A DNA stretch of 64,000 nt from Arthrobacter sp. CAN_C5 (GCF_017875735.1 NZ_JAGGMZ010000001.1:2170001-2234000), one strand, 5' to 3'. Counted from the first letter of the stretch, positions 51,172 to 60,254 are shown. Numbers and translations: made by a program. The notes: generated from the sequence alone by a model not told the origin.

Positions 51172-51822
51172 CTAGAAACTCTCCAGGATCGTTTGGGTTG
51201 TCACGACGGCGGCGAAGTCTCCGCCCCACAGGTTCGTCGCCGTGACCTCGGATAGGTCCGCCGCTTTCATCACCACACCGGACGGACCGAGAAGGTCAAA
51301 GGTATGGCAGGCGTCGATGGCAACCGCCGTGCCGAATCCCAGGTTGTCGGACATGCGTGCCGTGGTTTCGACGCACATGTTGGTTTGTATTCCGCATAGG
51401 ATGACTTCTTTAATTCCACTGGTGGTGAGCCAGTCAGCAAGGTCGGGTGACCCGAGGAATGACGAATTTACTGTCTTGGTGACGGCTAATGTCGGTTGGA
51501 CGTCAGCCAGGAATGGTTTGAGTTGGGCACTACTCCGGTCCGGGTGAAAGGTGGATTCAGGACGCTCGGACGTGTGTGTCACCATGACGACGGGAAGTCC
51601 ACGTTCTTGCCAGCGTTTGACGAGGCGGAGGATGTTTTTTTCAGCATCCAGATTGTCTCGTTCTCCCCAGTAGCTGTGATCATCGAACGTCTGCTGCACG
51701 TCGATGATGATGAGTGCCGTATTCGTCGACACCCGAAGATCACGGCTGCTGGCTGGCGACCTCTGCGCCGATGCTGGCGAGGTGTTTGTGTGCGTAGCAT
51801 TTTCCGGATCAGCTGTAGTCAT
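51172..51822 (-). CDS. isochorismatase-family cysteine hydrolase
   Basis: 216 residues. The catalytic triad of the family is visible: Asp in ALIIIDVQQTF (about 41), Lys in LAVTKTVNSSF (about 115) and Cys in GIQTNMCVETTARMS (about 150). Members hydrolyse C-N bonds in nicotinamide, carbamoyl-sarcosine and ureido compounds. It is divergent from a GlxA-type regulator 85 bases away, a common pairing, so expression is probably controlled by it. The first 30 residues are Thr/Ser-rich and may be disordered. Substrate unknown. Confidence 0.92.
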   Translation of the reverse strand: MTTADPENATHTNTSPASAQRSPASSRDLRVSTNTALIIIDVQQTFDDHSYWGERDNLDAEKNILRLVKRWQERGLPVVMVTHTSERPESTFHPDRSSAQLKPFLADVQPTLAVTKTVNSSFLGSPDLADWLTTSGIKEVILCGIQTNMCVETTARMSDNLGFGTAVAIDACHTFDLLGPSGVVMKAADLSEVTATNLWGGDFAAVVTTQTILESF

Positions 51823-51907
51823 GGGTACTACTCTGCCTGCGCTTGATCACCACAGGTGAGTGGCAGTCAAGGCATCGTTCGATGAAATCCAGCCATATAC
51901 TGATCTC

Positions 51908-52864
51908 ATGCTTTCAGTGGCTCTTCTCCTGCTTCCAGGCGCCCGGCTGTTCGATGTTGCCATCATCACCGAAACATGGTCATCAGAGCGCCTTTCTTCG
52001 CCGCCCCTGGCCATCGAACTCCGCCGCTGCTCCGATACGGACGGCATGGTTCCGCTGACCGAAGGAGCCCAATGCGCCCCGGACGCATCCCTGGCATGGG
52101 CTGAGACGGCCGACGTCGTCCTGATCCCTGGCTTGGGCGACTCCGGCGTGGTCCCGGACGCCAGGTATCTGCGAGCGATCACCGAAGCGCACCGGCGCGG
52201 CGCGACGATCGCGTCCTTGTGCTCGGGTGCGTTCGTCTTGGCGGAAACCGGCCTATTGGATGGTGAGACCGCAACGACCCACTGGGGACTGACCAGCGCA
52301 CTGGCTGCACGTTTCCCGGAAGTCCACGTTGACCCGTCGGTGCTCTTCGTCGGCAATAATCGCGTATGGACCTCTGCCGGCGTCGCTGCAGGAATCGACC
52401 TGAGCATCCACCTCATAAAAATGCTTTGTGGCGGGCAAGCGGCAACGACGGTAGCGAGATCGATGGTCATGGCACCCCATCGGACCGGGGGGCAGGCACA
52501 ATTCGTGCGTTCCCCCGTGGCCGTGAAAGAAGCCGACGGAGACGCCTCGGAGGTGGTTCGGTCGTTATTGGCGGCCGACCCCCGCCGGACGCGGACGGTG
52601 GCGGAGTTCGCCCGGAACGCATCCATGTCGGAGCGCACCTTCGCTCGACGGTTTATGGCCGAAACTGGAACGACGCCCCATCGATGGGTCATGAACTGGC
52701 GCATCGACGAGGCCAGCCAGCTGTTGGAAGAAAGCGACGCGTCCATAGCGGAGATTGCCAGGGCCGTTGGGTTCGCGTCGCCGGTGACTTTCCGTCAGCG
52801 ATTCCGGGAGGTTAAGGGTGTGGCGCCGATGGAATACCGCCAAGCCTTTCAGATGCGAAGCTAG
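51908..52864 (+). CDS. GlxA-family regulator (DJ-1/PfpI plus AraC helix-turn-helix)
   Basis: 318 residues from ATG 51908 (MLSVALLLLPGARLFDVAII); GTG 51860 would add 16 residues. The DJ-1-like domain has IASLCSGAFVLAETGLL (Cys about 104) and THWGLTSALAARFPEVHVDP. The AraC domain near the end has VAEFARNASMSERTFARRFM and IAEIARAVGFASPVTFRQRF. It probably controls the divergent isochorismatase-like gene. It is a paralogue of the regulator at 31111 with different neighbours. Effector unknown. Confidence 0.92.
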   Translation: MLSVALLLLPGARLFDVAIITETWSSERLSSPPLAIELRRCSDTDGMVPLTEGAQCAPDASLAWAETADVVLIPGLGDSGVVPDARYLRAITEAHRRGATIASLCSGAFVLAETGLLDGETATTHWGLTSALAARFPEVHVDPSVLFVGNNRVWTSAGVAAGIDLSIHLIKMLCGGQAATTVARSMVMAPHRTGGQAQFVRSPVAVKEADGDASEVVRSLLAADPRRTRTVAEFARNASMSERTFARRFMAETGTTPHRWVMNWRIDEASQLLEESDASIAEIARAVGFASPVTFRQRFREVKGVAPMEYRQAFQMRS

Positions 52865-53204
52865 GCTCCCGCCCGGTGCTGAGAACAGCCGAGGTTGAAG
52901 ACATGGTTGAGACACAGTGCGTGAACAGGAACCATAGTAGGCACTGGCCTTCCCCGACTCATAGCTAAGGTCTCCCCGACTTCTCCCCAGCGGGTCGTTC
53001 GACGAGACAGCCTGCAGACGGTTGAGAGCCCAATCGGGCGCACGAAAGTCGGACCCTTCCGCACATCTTCATGGTGCGCGTCAACCGTGCGTCGACCTTT
53101 CTAGCTGCCAACTCGGTGAATGGAAATTCCAGCAGGCACGGAGAGGGACCGGCTAACGGTCAGTGGCGCGGGGCCGGGGGCCTGTCAGTCCTTCATGTGA
53201 GACT
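52865..53204. other. gap of about 340 bases
   Basis: No gene, repeat or RNA recognised. Confidence 0.4.
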
Positions 53205-53375
53205 GTGATCGTGATTGAGCGAGCAGTGAATTTTGAACGCCTCCGTTGGATGCTTTGCGGGACTTGCAGCACTGAGTGGCATACGAACTCTGAGTGGTTG
53301 GACCGATTTCACCAAGGAGATGAAGCCTGTCTAAAATGCGGCACCAACTGCGAGACCGAGGGGCGGCCGCGTTGA
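53205..53375 (+). CDS. small zinc-ribbon-like protein
   Basis: 56 residues from GTG 53205. Two CxxC-type pairs, LCGTCSTEWHT (Cys about 26 and 29) and ACLKCGTNCE (Cys about 46, 49 and 53), suggest a zinc ribbon. The middle NSEWLDRFHQGDE is polar. No clear ribosome site; an in-frame start at 53163 would add 14 residues. Such small ribbons may bind nucleic acid or protein. Unlinked to neighbours; function unknown. Confidence 0.5.
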   Translation: MIVIERAVNFERLRWMLCGTCSTEWHTNSEWLDRFHQGDEACLKCGTNCETEGRPR

Positions 53376-53391
53376 AGCCCGGCCAGACACT

Positions 53392-53619
53392 TCAGGACAA
53401 CCGGTATTGCGCGTGGTCCCGCCAGTGTGGAGTCATCAGCTCAAGGATTCTGCGTATGCAGCCCGGCTCCCCTGCCCGTTCATAGTCCCAGTGAATGCTT
53501 TGCACGTAGGCGACCAGTCGTTGTTTCGTGGCTCCCTTTGCGATGACCTTCTTCAGGCACAGGTTGACGACGTGCCATACCGGCGGGTCCATCAGTAACC
53601 CCTGCCGTTTGGCGTCCAT
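53392..53619 (-). CDS. possible hypothetical protein
   Basis: 75 residues from Met 53619. Includes DPPVWHVVNLCLKKVIAKGA, then TKQRLVAYVQSIHWDYERAG and IRRILELMTPHWRDHAQYRL, a mixed helical sequence with protein-like character. No ribosome site; a longer frame to 53811 looks less natural. Convergent with the zinc-ribbon gene. Family not recognised. Confidence 0.35.
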   Translation of the reverse strand: MDAKRQGLLMDPPVWHVVNLCLKKVIAKGATKQRLVAYVQSIHWDYERAGEPGCIRRILELMTPHWRDHAQYRLS

Positions 53620-53889
53620 TGGTCGGCCGCAAGCCGGGCCTTGGTCCATACGTACTGTTCGGGGCAAACGCAGGCAGCCATGGTCTCCGCAGGTGCGGCG
53701 AGGTGCCATCTGGGCCTGACCTGTCACCGTAGGAGACTGGCGCCGAGTTCCTGCCGGCCGGAGCGGCTGCCGACCCGGAAGTGACAGCAAGGGCTGGCAT
53801 GGAATAGCCAAGAAGGCGAGCGAACCGGGAAGATTGTAGGCAAGGAGGAAAGGCCTACTGGATCAGCGGCTGGCAGGAGAGTGCTCGGT

Positions 53890-55170
53890 TCAGACCCGGG
53901 TGGTGGCGTGTGCGGTAATCCACCTGCTGACGGCATCGACAACGTTCGGGTCGGTGCGCTTGCGGAAGAGTTTCTTGTAGGTGCCAAAGCTGGCCGGGTT
54001 GGGGTCCGCGCGCAGCAGGTGGGTAAGGTCGGTGGGGCGTTGAATCTCGACCGGTCCGGCTACCTGCCGGCGGATGATTTCCAGGTCATCGGGGTTCACT
54101 TGGAGGTCCTTGGCTCCTGTGATGGCCAGGACGGGGGCGGTGATGCGCGGCAGTACCGCTGCCGGGTCAAAATTGAGCAGTTCACGCTGCCAGCGCGCGT
54201 TGATGGTTCTTCCCTGCATGCGCATCGTGTCGGAACTGGTCGAGCGCAGCTTCGCCACCGCCTTTCGCTGCTGCTTGATGATGTCAATGCGTAGCACTTT
54301 GATGATAATCCCGGCAAGCGGCGGCAGCACCTGCGCGAGTTGCCGCGTCTGCCAGGCCATCGTTTCTTCTCCGGTGGTCCCGGGCGCGGCGAGGAGGACC
54401 ACGCCTGCGAGTTGGCTCCGGTCTGCGGCGAGGAGTTCGGCGAGTATCGCCCCTTCGCTGTGACCGACCAGAAAAGCAGGCTCCTCAGCGGCAGGAGCTG
54501 AGGTCTCCAGCCACGTCAGCGCGGCAGCGGCGTCCACTTGGTTGTCTATAAGGCCGGTACGCAGATAGGAGCCTGATGAGCGCCCCACCCCCCGCTTGTC
54601 GAAGCGTAGCGAGGCGATTCCCTTGCCAGCGAACGCGTGGGCCAGATGCCGGCTGACGCTCAGTGGAATCCGGCGGTGGTCCGCATCGCGGTCAACCTTT
54701 CCGGACCCGGGAAGCAATAGAACCTGGGCAATCGGTGCACCTCCGGCGGGCCGCGTGTACGTTCCGGCCAGCACCTCGCCTTCTGAGGTGAAACTCATGT
54801 CCACCTCGGCGAAGGCAAGAGTGGGAGCGGAGGATATGAGCGCGTCAGCCAGTTCGTGCGCATTATCGGCGCTGACAACGATCGTTGAGAACTTCTCGTC
54901 GCGGAGGGTGAGAACCAGCGCCGTTTGGTTTGCTTTCGCTACAACGAGAATGCGCTGTCCGACGGCGCGCCAGGTCCCGATGCGGGTACGGCCCGGAAGG
55001 GCGAAGCCCGGCGCCCGGATCCCCTTGACCGCTGTGAACGGCTTGTCCGTGACGGCAACCGCCACAACCGCCGAGAGCGGGATTCTCAAATCCCCGACCA
55101 GACCAAGAACCTTCTCCGCTGCCCCGAACGTCAGTTCCAGCATTCCGTTACTAAGCGTAAGACGGGCCAC
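53890..55170 (-). CDS. alpha/beta hydrolase with extra N-terminal domain
   Basis: 426 residues. About the first 110 residues (LELTFGAAEKVLGLVGDLRI, IGTWRAVGQRILVVAKANQT) look like a small beta-rich domain of bacterial PH type. The hydrolase domain follows: AQVLLLPGSGKVDRDADHRR, IASLRFDKRGVGRSSGSYLR, nucleophile FLVGHSEGAILAELLA (Ser about 239), acid ITGAKDLQVNP (about 348) and His in PTDLTHLLRADPN (about 383). It is a serine hydrolase with a separate binding domain. The upstream gene is a helix-turn-helix regulator on the same strand and a good promoter with an operator lies between them. Confidence 0.88.
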   Translation of the reverse strand: MARLTLSNGMLELTFGAAEKVLGLVGDLRIPLSAVVAVAVTDKPFTAVKGIRAPGFALPGRTRIGTWRAVGQRILVVAKANQTALVLTLRDEKFSTIVVSADNAHELADALISSAPTLAFAEVDMSFTSEGEVLAGTYTRPAGGAPIAQVLLLPGSGKVDRDADHRRIPLSVSRHLAHAFAGKGIASLRFDKRGVGRSSGSYLRTGLIDNQVDAAAALTWLETSAPAAEEPAFLVGHSEGAILAELLAADRSQLAGVVLLAAPGTTGEETMAWQTRQLAQVLPPLAGIIIKVLRIDIIKQQRKAVAKLRSTSSDTMRMQGRTINARWQRELLNFDPAAVLPRITAPVLAITGAKDLQVNPDDLEIIRRQVAGPVEIQRPTDLTHLLRADPNPASFGTYKKLFRKRTDPNVVDAVSRWITAHATTRV

Positions 55171-55194
55171 GGATTACTCTCCTCATCAAAGTCT

Positions 55195-55209
55195 TCTGAA
55201 CTGTTCAGA
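55195..55209. promoter_or_regulatory. operator upstream of the PH-like/hydrolase gene
   Basis: TCTGAAC-T-GTTCAGA, perfect 7-1-7 dyad at the expected start point of the minus-strand promoter next to it. Confidence 0.7.
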
Positions 55210-55216
55210 TGCCTCA

Positions 55217-55244
55217 ATGATATCAGAACTGCAAACGTTGTCAA
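55217..55244 (-). promoter_or_regulatory. promoter of the hydrolase gene
   Basis: Minus-strand TTGACA (55239-55244) and TATCAT (55217-55222) are 16 bases apart, an excellent pair reading into the hydrolase gene. The dyad at 55195-55209 sits just downstream. Confidence 0.7.
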
Positions 55245-55270
55245 TACTGATAATGATACGTTCCTTAGCC

Positions 55271-55807
55271 TCAGAGGGTCGGCATGACGATGGTGGTAAT
55301 GAGCCGCCTACGCCGGCCCTCAGCAGCGTTGTCGCTGAACTGAAGGACCGCTTCGCGGATTGTGTCTGCAAGCTCTTTTAGTTCCTGATCCGAGAGCCAG
55401 ACGGCGGTTTGCCGGTAGCCCACTCCGTCGCGGACCAGGTCGATCCGGGCCGCTTCGTCGAGGTACTGGTCGAAGCTTCCCAGAAGACCGGCCACGAAGG
55501 AGGTAAATGCCTGCTTGTGCTGATCGGCCGTCATGGAAGCCAGCTCCTCGGGCGAGAGTTCGCTGGCTTCAAGTCGAAGCGAATATGTCCGCTCGACCGC
55601 TCCGCGCACACGCCGCTCACCGACCACCTCGAGGATTCCGGCTCCTGCCAGGGTGGCGATGTGCCGGTAGAGCGTTGCGGCCGTCACTTCCGGGAGGTTC
55701 TCGGCGATCTGAGCGGTGGTGAGTTGTCGCCCGCCCAGAAAGCCCTGAATGATGCGCAGGCGAACCGGGTGTAGGACGACATCTGCCGTGTTGTGCTGGG
55801 TGGTCAT
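55271..55807 (-). CDS. winged-helix transcriptional regulator (HTH_20/ArsR-like)
   Basis: 178 residues. The helix-turn-helix is at about 12-70: VVLHPVRLRIIQGFLGGRQL, TTAQIAENLPEVTAATLYRH, then IATLAGAGILEVVGERRVRG. The C-terminal part is helical with SPEELASMTADQHKQAFTSF and WLSDQELKELADTIREAVLQ. This is the type of regulator in which a C-terminal domain senses a small molecule. It probably acts on the dyad at 55195 to control the downstream hydrolase and is close enough to be co-transcribed in part. Confidence 0.85.
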   Translation of the reverse strand: MTTQHNTADVVLHPVRLRIIQGFLGGRQLTTAQIAENLPEVTAATLYRHIATLAGAGILEVVGERRVRGAVERTYSLRLEASELSPEELASMTADQHKQAFTSFVAGLLGSFDQYLDEAARIDLVRDGVGYRQTAVWLSDQELKELADTIREAVLQFSDNAAEGRRRRLITTIVMPTL

Positions 55808-55938
55808 GATTCAAGTATTCGCACTCACGCGACTATTCGCAATTGCTCCCAGTCATGCAGGTGGACGGCATGGGCAGTTGACGGGGACCACGACGGGATC
55901 AACGCCTATCCGGGACACCGGCCGGTGAAATGCCAGGG

Positions 55939-56640
55939 TTAGTGGATTGCCGCGACAGCCTCGGCCCAGTAGCGGTACCCGAGTGCGGACGGATGGAAAC
56001 CATCTCCGGCGAAAAACTCCGCCGGACTGCCGGGAAGGCCAGCAGAGGGAACCCAGGTGACCGACCTTTTGGTCTCGCAGATTCGCCTGGACACGGCATC
56101 CAGCGCTGTTGCTTTCTCGGTCAGGTAGTTGCGCAGGACCGAGGGTAAGGACGGGAACTGCTGGAAGGGGGGAATCGCGGGAACAATGACGTGGGCGGCT
56201 CGGCCGGCCAGGCCTTCGATGATGGCGGTGAGGTCGTCCGCCCACTCCTGTGGGGTGCGCCCCGACAGAACATCATTGGCACCCGCGAGCAGCACCGCGC
56301 GGTCGAAGGAGCCTTCCACCTGCGGCAGAAGTCGATGGCGGATCCGTCGAGCGGTCGCACCGTGCTGGCCCACCGTCTGCCAGCTGACATGCCGTGCCGG
56401 TCCTTTTGAGAGTTCAGCGGCGAAGGCTGCTGCGAACCCTTCCTGGTGAGTGGAAACCCCACACCCCGCCGCTGTCGATTCACCAAGGACGGCAAGTCGC
56501 AAAGACGGATCGCCTTCGCGTCCCACCGTGCCATGCGCTGGTCCGGCTGCCGGCGGAAGCAGCCGCATGTTCGTCCGCGCCATTCGTCCTTGGATCATCA
56601 CGAGGGGCATCAGCAGGGGATTCATCGTGCCACGGTCCAT
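55939..56640 (-). CDS. SGNH/GDSL-type hydrolase
   Basis: 233 residues. Block I LRLAVLGESTAAGCG (about 48-62, Ser in GES), block III LLAGANDVLSG (about 117-127) and block V FFAGDGFHPSALGYRYW (about 208-224) with the Asp and His are all present; a Gly in block II is likely at VGQHGATARRI. Such enzymes are esterases or lipases acting on acyl esters. There is no signal peptide, although the N-terminus has a hydrophobic start (NPLLMPLVMI). Alone, same strand as neighbours. Confidence 0.88.
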   Translation of the reverse strand: MDRGTMNPLLMPLVMIQGRMARTNMRLLPPAAGPAHGTVGREGDPSLRLAVLGESTAAGCGVSTHQEGFAAAFAAELSKGPARHVSWQTVGQHGATARRIRHRLLPQVEGSFDRAVLLAGANDVLSGRTPQEWADDLTAIIEGLAGRAAHVIVPAIPPFQQFPSLPSVLRNYLTEKATALDAVSRRICETKRSVTWVPSAGLPGSPAEFFAGDGFHPSALGYRYWAEAVAAIH

Positions 56641-56782
56641 GGCGATGACCCCGTCCGGCGCCCGGATTTCGGTCCGGGGAGCCAGTGGTCGGGCACCCTT
56701 ACGCGCCTGTTCGGCGTGAAGGACCGCTCGAGGCGGTTACTTTCTGGATTCGGCATCATGGCTGCGCCTTTCTTCTGGCTCA

Positions 56783-57286
56783 TCAGTGGCTGGTCAGTGC
56801 TGCGGAAACCATGCGGTGCATGATGACGTGATGGAAGGGCCGGATGATGTTGAAATAAAGCGGCCCGGTCCATCGGCGGTAGTAAACGGCGGTGGTGAGG
56901 CGAAATGTGGACCTGCTTGCGTTACACGCCGGTTCTACTTCGAGGATCAGATGGGCGATGAGGTGCGTGTCCTCGGCGGTGAGCACAATGTATGCGTCTT
57001 CCTTGCCGGCCGAGACCGTGAAGAAGCCGAGCCTGTCACCAGGGCGGAAGCTGATTTTTTCCGGCCGGAGGCCCCGGCCCTGCGAGGGCGGGGGGTGCTC
57101 GAGATGCATGAGGCGGGCAAGCCCCCCGCGGGCGAGGAACAGGAGCTTCAGCCAGGCTGGCTGCCACGACAGGGCGTTGCTGATGCCGTCGCGTAGGGAC
57201 AAGGAAGCGCAACCGCTTACTGCGTCCAGGTGATTCGCTGCCCTCGTGAAGTGTTCAACCTCGTGATGCATGGGTGGAAGCGTCAT
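56783..57286 (-). CDS. DUF2867-family protein
   Basis: 167 residues. Family features: PEKISFRPGDRLGFFTVSAG then KEDAYIVLTAEDTHLIAHLI (about 74-113) and AVYYRRWTGPLYFNIIRPFH (about 133-152). DUF2867 proteins are small, probably ligand-binding or membrane-associated, and often fused to or beside NAD-binding or regulatory genes. It overlaps the TetR gene by 4 bases in an operon with it and is likely the target of that regulator. Biochemical function unknown. Confidence 0.85.
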   Translation of the reverse strand: MTLPPMHHEVEHFTRAANHLDAVSGCASLSLRDGISNALSWQPAWLKLLFLARGGLARLMHLEHPPPSQGRGLRPEKISFRPGDRLGFFTVSAGKEDAYIVLTAEDTHLIAHLILEVEPACNASRSTFRLTTAVYYRRWTGPLYFNIIRPFHHVIMHRMVSAALTSH

Positions 57287-57846
57287 GCGCGCTGCCCGTT
57301 CAAAGGCTCGCTCTGGAATGCAGCGATGGCCCGTCTACAGATCCGCCGCAGCTCCTCCAAGGGTAAGGAGGGCGTGATCTGGCGGCCTCCAATGATCAGC
57401 AGATACAGGCTCTTGGCGCGAAGGTCCGCTTCTTGAGGATGACAACCGGCTTCGCGCCAGAGCCTGCTTCCATAGTCCAGCCGGGTCCGGTCAAGCCGTT
57501 CCTGCACCTTGCGGACCTCCGGGTCCTGCATTGCCCAGGCCCGCACGGCGATTTGAAGCCCTGTCTGGGAGGAGGGTTCAATCGCCAGGTCCACGAGCCG
57601 TTCGAGCTTTCGAAGGGGGTCCTGGGACTCGTGCTTTTCGACAGAGGCGATCAGCGAAGTCGTGCTCTCCCACTCGTAGTGGGCCAAGACCTGCTCCCGG
57701 AAGGCGGCAAGGCTTTTGAAGTGATGGTAGAAGGATCCCTTGCTCAGTCTGAGATTCCCAGCGAGCCGGTCAATGGTCAGGTGGGAGGGCCCGTTTGCGG
57801 CCAAAACCTTCAGGGCCTCCACGATCCAATCCTCTTGAGTCGCCAT
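57283..57846 (-). CDS. TetR-family transcriptional regulator
   Basis: 187 residues. Helix-turn-helix at about 8-50: DWIVEALKVLAANGPSHLTI, DRLAGNLRLSKGSFYHHFKS. C-terminal helices include KLERLVDLAIEPSSQTGLQI. Its operon partner is the DUF2867 gene, and a perfect dyad lies 11 bases upstream of its start, so it should repress its own operon. Ligand unknown. Confidence 0.92.
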   Translation of the reverse strand: MATQEDWIVEALKVLAANGPSHLTIDRLAGNLRLSKGSFYHHFKSLAAFREQVLAHYEWESTTSLIASVEKHESQDPLRKLERLVDLAIEPSSQTGLQIAVRAWAMQDPEVRKVQERLDRTRLDYGSRLWREAGCHPQEADLRAKSLYLLIIGGRQITPSLPLEELRRICRRAIAAFQSEPLNGQRA

Positions 57847-57856
57847 GCCGGCAGCA

Positions 57857-57873
57857 TACCATACGGTATGGTA
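57857..57873. promoter_or_regulatory. TetR-type operator of the TetR-DUF2867 operon
   Basis: TACCATA-CGG-TATGGTA, perfect 7-3-7 dyad 11 bases upstream of the TetR start, well placed for autorepression. Confidence 0.8.
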
Positions 57874-58267
57874 CGTACCGTTGCCACTCGGGTGGCTTTC
57901 TACTTCTCCGCACTGTTGATTCGACCGGAGGGCGGCAGTGAAGAAATGTCCTGAACCTTCGTCGTGCGGAGAAAGCCCTCGTCATAGCCATAGCGGCGTG
58001 GTGGTCGCCAATGGGTCCGCGTGCCCGGGCGGGAGGCCGTAGGGCGGGTCGCCGGGGCTGCACCAGGCCGCCTCCGGCAAGGCACCGTTCACCCGCGGCA
58101 CTTGTCCTGCGCCCGGGATAGCCTCTGCGTGGCCGGTGCCGACGGGGCGTGGCGTTTGGCCTTGTCTTTTCGTCGGAGAGGGGCCGATGCAGCCTCTCCG
58201 GGTCAATCCGGCCTTGCCTCGTGACGTAGGATAGCAGCGCCCTACCGCACGCTGTAAGGTGACTTTT
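57874..58267. other. gap between divergent TetR genes
   Basis: No gene recognised. TTCTCCGCA (57904-57912) and TGCGGAGAA (57965-57973) form a spaced inverted repeat; CGTAGG..CCTACCG near 58225-58247 is another possible operator for the TetR gene at 58268. Confidence 0.45.
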
Positions 58268-58945
58268 ATGGCTAAGTCGAAACCCAGAGAACCGGTCACA
58301 CGGGAACGGGCCATCCGCGTGGCCGTCATGCTGGCCGACAGTGGCGGCATCGAGTCGCTGAGCATGCGCAAGCTCGCCACGGAACTGGGCATCGAGGCGA
58401 TGTCGCTGTACTACCACGTCAAGAGCAAGGACGACATTCTCGACGGAATGCTCGATGTCGTGTACTCGCAGTTCTCGACCCCGCGCGCCGGTGACGAATG
58501 GCGCACGGCGATGTGCGATCGCGCGGAGTCCATGCGCAGCGCCTTGGCGCAGCATCCCTGGGCGATCAGCATCAAGGCTCGAACTTCGCCGGGGCCCGTG
58601 ATTCTCGGTCACCTCGACTCTGTGATTGGCTGCCTGCGCGCGGCTGGTTTTTCCATGCCCCTGACCGGCCACGCGTTATCGCTTCTCGACAGCTATGTGA
58701 ACGGTTTCGCGCAGGAAGAGGCGTCGCTTCCTCTTGATTCGTCGGGCGACATCGCCAGCGCGACAGAAGACATTATGGCGCAGCAGGAGCAGATGGCCCA
58801 GACGTTCCCTAACCTCGCCGATATGGCCGTCAGCCTGATTCTGCAGCCGGGCTACGCCTACGGCCAGGAATTCGGCTTTGGACTGGAGCTCATCCTCGAC
58901 GGCATTGCAGCGGCGCAGACGGCAGCGCTGGCAGATCCACGCTGA
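58268..58945 (+). CDS. TetR-family transcriptional regulator (TetR_C type)
   Basis: 225 residues from ATG 58268. Helix-turn-helix at about 10-55: VTRERAIRVAVMLADSGGIE, SLSMRKLATELGIEAMSLYY, HVKSKDDIL. The long C-terminal domain (ALSLLDSYVNGFAQEEASLP, FGFGLELILDGIAAAQ) is of the drug-sensing TetR type. It faces the convergent dehydrogenase gene and has a possible dyad upstream at 58225-58247. A target could be the dehydrogenase or the DUF4386 gene whose promoter carries TetR-like dyads; not proven. Confidence 0.9.
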   Translation: MAKSKPREPVTRERAIRVAVMLADSGGIESLSMRKLATELGIEAMSLYYHVKSKDDILDGMLDVVYSQFSTPRAGDEWRTAMCDRAESMRSALAQHPWAISIKARTSPGPVILGHLDSVIGCLRAAGFSMPLTGHALSLLDSYVNGFAQEEASLPLDSSGDIASATEDIMAQQEQMAQTFPNLADMAVSLILQPGYAYGQEFGFGLELILDGIAAAQTAALADPR

Positions 58946-59025
58946 GGCTGAACCGGGATCTGACCGGTTGGATGACGGCAGCTTCCAGGGAGCCGTCCTG
59001 TACCGGAACGGACACGGTAGCGTCC

Positions 59026-60075
59026 TTAGGCTGAATGAGGCCGGACGATGATGACGATTTTTCCGCGGGCTTTGCCGGCTTCGAAGTAGCGCATGGCTTC
59101 GGGGGTCTGTTCCAGGGTGTAGGTCCGGTCGATGACCGGCCTGAGGGTGCCGGCTTCGATGAGTACGCGGAGGTGTTCCAGGTCCGCTGCGTTTTCCTTG
59201 CCCACCACGGTGGTCAGCCGCTGGCTGATGAATGGGGAGAGGACCAGCGCCCGGAGCTGCCGGTCCATGCTGCCGGTCCACGATCCGCCTTCCTCCCCGC
59301 CGACGATGACGGCCGTTCCCGAAGGGGTGAGCGCGTTGCGGAGCCGGCTGAGGGTCGGGTTTCCTGCAATGTCCAGGATCAGGTCGTATCGATCGCCTCC
59401 GCCGGCGAAGTCCTGGCGCGTGTAGTCAATGACGTGGTCGGCTCCGAGGAAACGGACCAGGTCCATCTTGGCGGTGCTGCTCACGCCGGTGACCACGGCC
59501 CCGGCGGACTTGGCCAGCTGCACGGCATAGCCTCCGACCCCGCCCGAGGCGCCGAGAATCAGCACCTTCTGCCCCTGCATGATTGGCCCTGCGGCGCGGA
59601 GCGCCTGCAGTGCGGTGCTGGCCGACACTGGGACCGCCGATGCTTGAACGAACGTCAGGTTCGCGGGTTTACGGGCGAGCTTTTTCTCGGACGCTGCAGC
59701 GAACTCGGCAAATGAGCCCTTTCCGAACCCGTAGACTTCGTCCCCGATGGAGAACCTGGTCACTGCTGCCCCAACTGCTGCGACCGTGCCCGCCAGGTCC
59801 AGTCCCGGGACAGGATTCTTCGGGGCGCGCATTCCATACGCCAGCCGCAGTGCGTAGGGCAAACCTGTGGTCACATGCCAGGTGCCCCGGTCCAGTCCCG
59901 CCGCATGGACCCGGACCAGAACATCCTCCGGGCCGAAGACGGGGCGGGAAATACGCGCCAGGTGCAGGACGTCGGCGGGCCCATAGGTTTCCTGCACCAT
60001 GGCCTGCATTGGCGTTTCCGTGGGGTGGGCTTGTCCGGACGGATTTCCCCGGACGCTCCGTCCGCTGGTCGACAT
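59026..60075 (-). CDS. NAD(P)-dependent alcohol dehydrogenase/quinone oxidoreductase
   Basis: 349 residues from Met 60075, with AGGGAG 8 bases upstream; the frame to 60129 is not used. GroES-like part VQETYGPADVLHLARISRPV; Rossmann motif VLILGASGGVGGYAVQLAKS (about 169-188) and later ADHVIDYTRQDFAGGGDRYD. Zinc ligands are absent, so it belongs to the zinc-independent quinone-oxidoreductase-like group. It reduces quinones or enones with NADPH. Convergent with the TetR gene; its regulator may be that TetR or the nearby MarR. Confidence 0.92.
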   Translation of the reverse strand: MSTSGRSVRGNPSGQAHPTETPMQAMVQETYGPADVLHLARISRPVFGPEDVLVRVHAAGLDRGTWHVTTGLPYALRLAYGMRAPKNPVPGLDLAGTVAAVGAAVTRFSIGDEVYGFGKGSFAEFAAASEKKLARKPANLTFVQASAVPVSASTALQALRAAGPIMQGQKVLILGASGGVGGYAVQLAKSAGAVVTGVSSTAKMDLVRFLGADHVIDYTRQDFAGGGDRYDLILDIAGNPTLSRLRNALTPSGTAVIVGGEEGGSWTGSMDRQLRALVLSPFISQRLTTVVGKENAADLEHLRVLIEAGTLRPVIDRTYTLEQTPEAMRYFEAGKARGKIVIIVRPHSA

Positions 60076-60254
60076 GGCCGTTCTCCCTGATCGTGGATTC
60101 ACGGCACTTGTCGCACACCGTACGTTCAAGGTAACCGGCGCTGCATAAAACCGCTATGGCGGGGTCTCGACGTCAATGACCGTACAAAACCAGTCGAAGG
60201 ATTCTGACAGCCTGGACGGAGGCGGGCGCTGCATCCGCACTCACCGCTGGTGCA

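Noticed and set aside
50948..51229. Minus-strand frame between the APC and isochorismatase-like genes
   Set aside because: Overlaps the end of the isochorismatase-like gene and lacks any recognisable motif.
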